A stretch of 34,378 nucleotides of DNA from Opitutia bacterium (GTDB lineage: Bacteria; Verrucomicrobiota; Verrucomicrobiia; Opitutales; T3Sed10-336). The position numbers and the translations under genes are program-made. Of this stretch, positions 33,464 through 34,378 are shown one piece after another. The notes beneath the pieces were generated by a model, which was not told the DNA's origin, did not search any database, and saw only the letters and a program-made list of their open reading frames with translations. Every line of letters starts with the position of its first letter. The stretch's first letter is position 1. Location of the stretch: assembly GCA_003558065.1 (NCBI GenBank), contig PWMU01000136.1, positions 1 through 34,378 of the forward strand, read 5' to 3'.

Positions 33464-33574
33464 CGGTCGTGTCACGACCGCTTGCGGGTGGCAGTGTGCT
33501 GCCTGTCAGGGGACACGGGGCATTCGGACATCACCGGACGCTGCGCGGGAGAACCGCTTGACTTCCCCGTGTCC
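33464..33574 (+). promoter_or_regulatory. Candidate structured RNA leader ahead of the GcvR-like gene
   Basis: Three successive elements fold from the 173-base gap: a 7-bp hairpin CGGTCGT-GTC-ACGACCG (33464-33480), a 5-bp hairpin GGCAG-TGTG-CTGCC (33490-33503) and a three-way junction. The junction's closing helix is a perfect 10-bp pairing of GGACACGGGG (33511-33520) with CCCCGTGTCC (33565-33574). Inside are two arms, TTCGG-ACATCA-CCGGA (33523-33538, one T-G pair) and GCGG-GAGAA-CCGC (33545-33557). The end is 19 bases before the start codon, at riboswitch-like distance. I do not match it to a known class. GC content makes chance pairing a real concern. Confidence 0.35.
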
Positions 33575-33593
33575 GGGTTCTACGGCTTAAAGC

Positions 33594-34136
33594 ATGAATA
33601 CTCCGATTGTCATGACCATTATCGGCGAAGATAAGCCGGGTCTGGTCGATTCGATCTCGGAAGTTGTCGCGGAGCACGGCGGCAATTGGCTCGGTAGCCG
33701 GATGGCGCATTTAGGGGGGCATTTTGCCGGCATTCTTCGTCTGGAGATTCCCGAAGAGGCGAGAGATGCGCTTCTGTCGTCGTTGCGGGAACTGGAAAGC
33801 CGGGGGATGACGGTGGTTGTCCGCGCCGACGAAACCAAACCCGTTTCCGTTCCAAGCCGTGCCGCCCGCCTGGAAGTGGTCGGGCACGATCGTCCGGGAA
33901 TTGTTCGCCACATTTCCCGAGCTCTCGCCTCCCATTCCGTGAACGTGGAGGAATTGACCACTGAATGCTACAGCGCTCCGATGAGCGGTGAGGTCTTGTT
34001 TCGCGCGAATGCGTTTCTCCAGATTCCGAAGGCCTGTAACCTCAAGCGCCTGCGCGGAGACCTGGAAAACCTCGCTGAGGAATTAATGGTGGATTTGTCT
34101 CTGGAAGAGCCGGTCGAGGATTTGGCCGAGGCATAA
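33594..34136 (+). CDS. GcvR-like protein with two ACT domains
   Basis: A 180-residue cytoplasmic regulator of the glycine-cleavage-system repressor (GcvR) type. Domain one (about 1-75) starts PIVMTIIGEDKPGLVDSISEVVAEHGGNWLGSRMAHLGGHFAG. Domain two (about 90-175) starts RLEVVGHDRPGIVRHISRALASHSVNVEELTTE. Both have the ligand-binding 'GxDxPGIV' turn of ACT domains. Family members sense glycine or another amino acid and modulate a partner; the partner (GcvA in E. coli) is not in the window. The start has only a weak ribosome site. The gene is preceded by the candidate structured RNA leader and converges on the histidinol phosphatase gene. Confidence 0.9.
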   Translation: MNTPIVMTIIGEDKPGLVDSISEVVAEHGGNWLGSRMAHLGGHFAGILRLEIPEEARDALLSSLRELESRGMTVVVRADETKPVSVPSRAARLEVVGHDRPGIVRHISRALASHSVNVEELTTECYSAPMSGEVLFRANAFLQIPKACNLKRLRGDLENLAEELMVDLSLEEPVEDLAEA

Positions 34137-34142
34137 GCTTAT

Positions 34143-34160
34143 CGGGCTCGGTTGCGCCCG
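34143..34160. other. Hairpin between convergent genes
   Basis: CGGGC-TCGGTTGC-GCCCG sits just after the GcvR-like stop. A second GGAG-TGAAA-CTCC hairpin follows in the 68-base convergent gap. No T-tract; role uncertain. Confidence 0.25.
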
Positions 34161-34204
34161 GATGGAGGGCGCGGAGTGAAACTCCCGCCGGGCGGGGCGG
34201 TGTC

Positions 34205-34378
34205 TCAGGAGCCGTTGGGGATCGGGACTGCCCGGCGCTTTTGTTGCTCGAAGTAGTGGACGTGCCTGAATCCCTTCCCCGCGAGCAGCAGCAGGATTTC
34301 GTCGAATTTCTGCCCGACGGAATCCGGCTTGTGGGCGTCCGAACCAATTGTGAGCCGCGCGCCCGCCTCGGCCGCCCA
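34205..34378 (-). CDS. PHP-domain histidinol phosphatase (C-terminus only)
   Basis: The last 57 codons of a gene that continues past the window's right edge. The minus strand reads ARLTIGSDAHKPDSVGQKFDE, then GKGFRHVHYFEQQKRRAVPI and a TGA stop. The SDAH motif belongs to the metal site of PHP-fold phosphatases. The overall segment matches the C-terminal end of HisJ/HisK-type histidinol-phosphatases, which make histidinol in histidine biosynthesis. The N-terminal HGH metal motifs are outside the window, so the assignment to the PHP family is secure but the exact substrate is inferred. Convergent with the GcvR-like gene. Confidence 0.85.
   Translation of the reverse strand, partial: WAAEAGARLTIGSDAHKPDSVGQKFDEILLLLAGKGFRHVHYFEQQKRRAVPIPNGS

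Noticed and set aside
33490-33574. SRP RNA, 6S RNA or glycine riboswitch
   Set aside because: The conserved SRP apical motif, the 6S central bubble and the glycine aptamer core are not visible; only the generic junction fold remains as a candidate.
1-34378. Phage-defence, toxin-antitoxin, CRISPR or mobile-element module
   Set aside because: No nuclease-methylase pairs, transposases, integrases, repeats-with-spacers or attachment-site duplications could be found on either strand.

Overview
The window is a stretch of GC-rich bacterial chromosome, most likely from a member of the Verrucomicrobiota (Opitutales/Puniceicoccales-like). No rRNA or other marker gene is present, so this is an inference. 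It rests on a PEP-CTERM surface protein, a prepilin-type protein with a DGH-type C-terminal motif, sulfatase and ceramidase-like genes next to exported proteins with a 'YExFDYxRRQ' lectin-like module, and secreted proteins ending in an 'FFRLQ' module. I see no tRNA, rRNA, CRISPR array, insertion sequence or prophage. No gene-free gap exceeds about 275 bases.

Layout. (1) 1-9066: mixed housekeeping genes. A RecQ helicase (minus, cut by the left edge) is divergent from a YceH-family protein. A GAF-PAS-PAS sensor with no output domain converges on a small membrane protein. A large lipoprotein joins a DUF1460 amidase-like domain to a NamZ-type exo-N-acetylmuramidase. It is divergent from N-carbamoylputrescine amidase, which is followed by an aldo/keto reductase. 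(2) 9067-12837: an AsmA-like membrane protein, grpE, dnaJ and prmC. (3) 12877-15831: a secreted M14 carboxypeptidase with a C-terminal LamG domain. (4) 15880-22071: a tightly coupled run of ceramidase-like hydrolase, sulfatase and a three-module phosphodiester glycosidase, then a second phosphodiester glycosidase. (5) 22103-28336: a minus-strand set of lipoprotein phosphodiester glycosidase, sodium:solute symporter, glutamine-amidotransferase-like protein and NPP-type phosphodiesterase, divergent from a LacI-family regulator. (6) 28584-31551: two proteins carrying the same lectin-like module as the glycosidase of region 4 (one with PEP-CTERM), then a prepilin-like protein. (7) 31635-34378: metallophosphoesterase, GT2 glycosyltransferase, a small membrane protein, a GcvR-like double-ACT protein and the C-terminus of a PHP-type histidinol phosphatase.

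The most interesting part is 15880-30709. Three NAGPA/DUF2233-family phosphodiester glycosidases, one NPP-type phosphodiesterase, one sulfatase, one ceramidase-like hydrolase, one symporter and one LacI regulator lie together. This suggests a regulated system that opens sugar-phosphodiester or sulfated glycoconjugates, brings a product in through a sodium symporter and silences the operon when substrate is absent. The 18674 gene looks like a fusion of a 29612-type lectin protein with a 26142-type glycosidase, and both parts also exist as separate genes in this window. A second item worth testing is a possible three-way-junction RNA just ahead of the GcvR-like gene.
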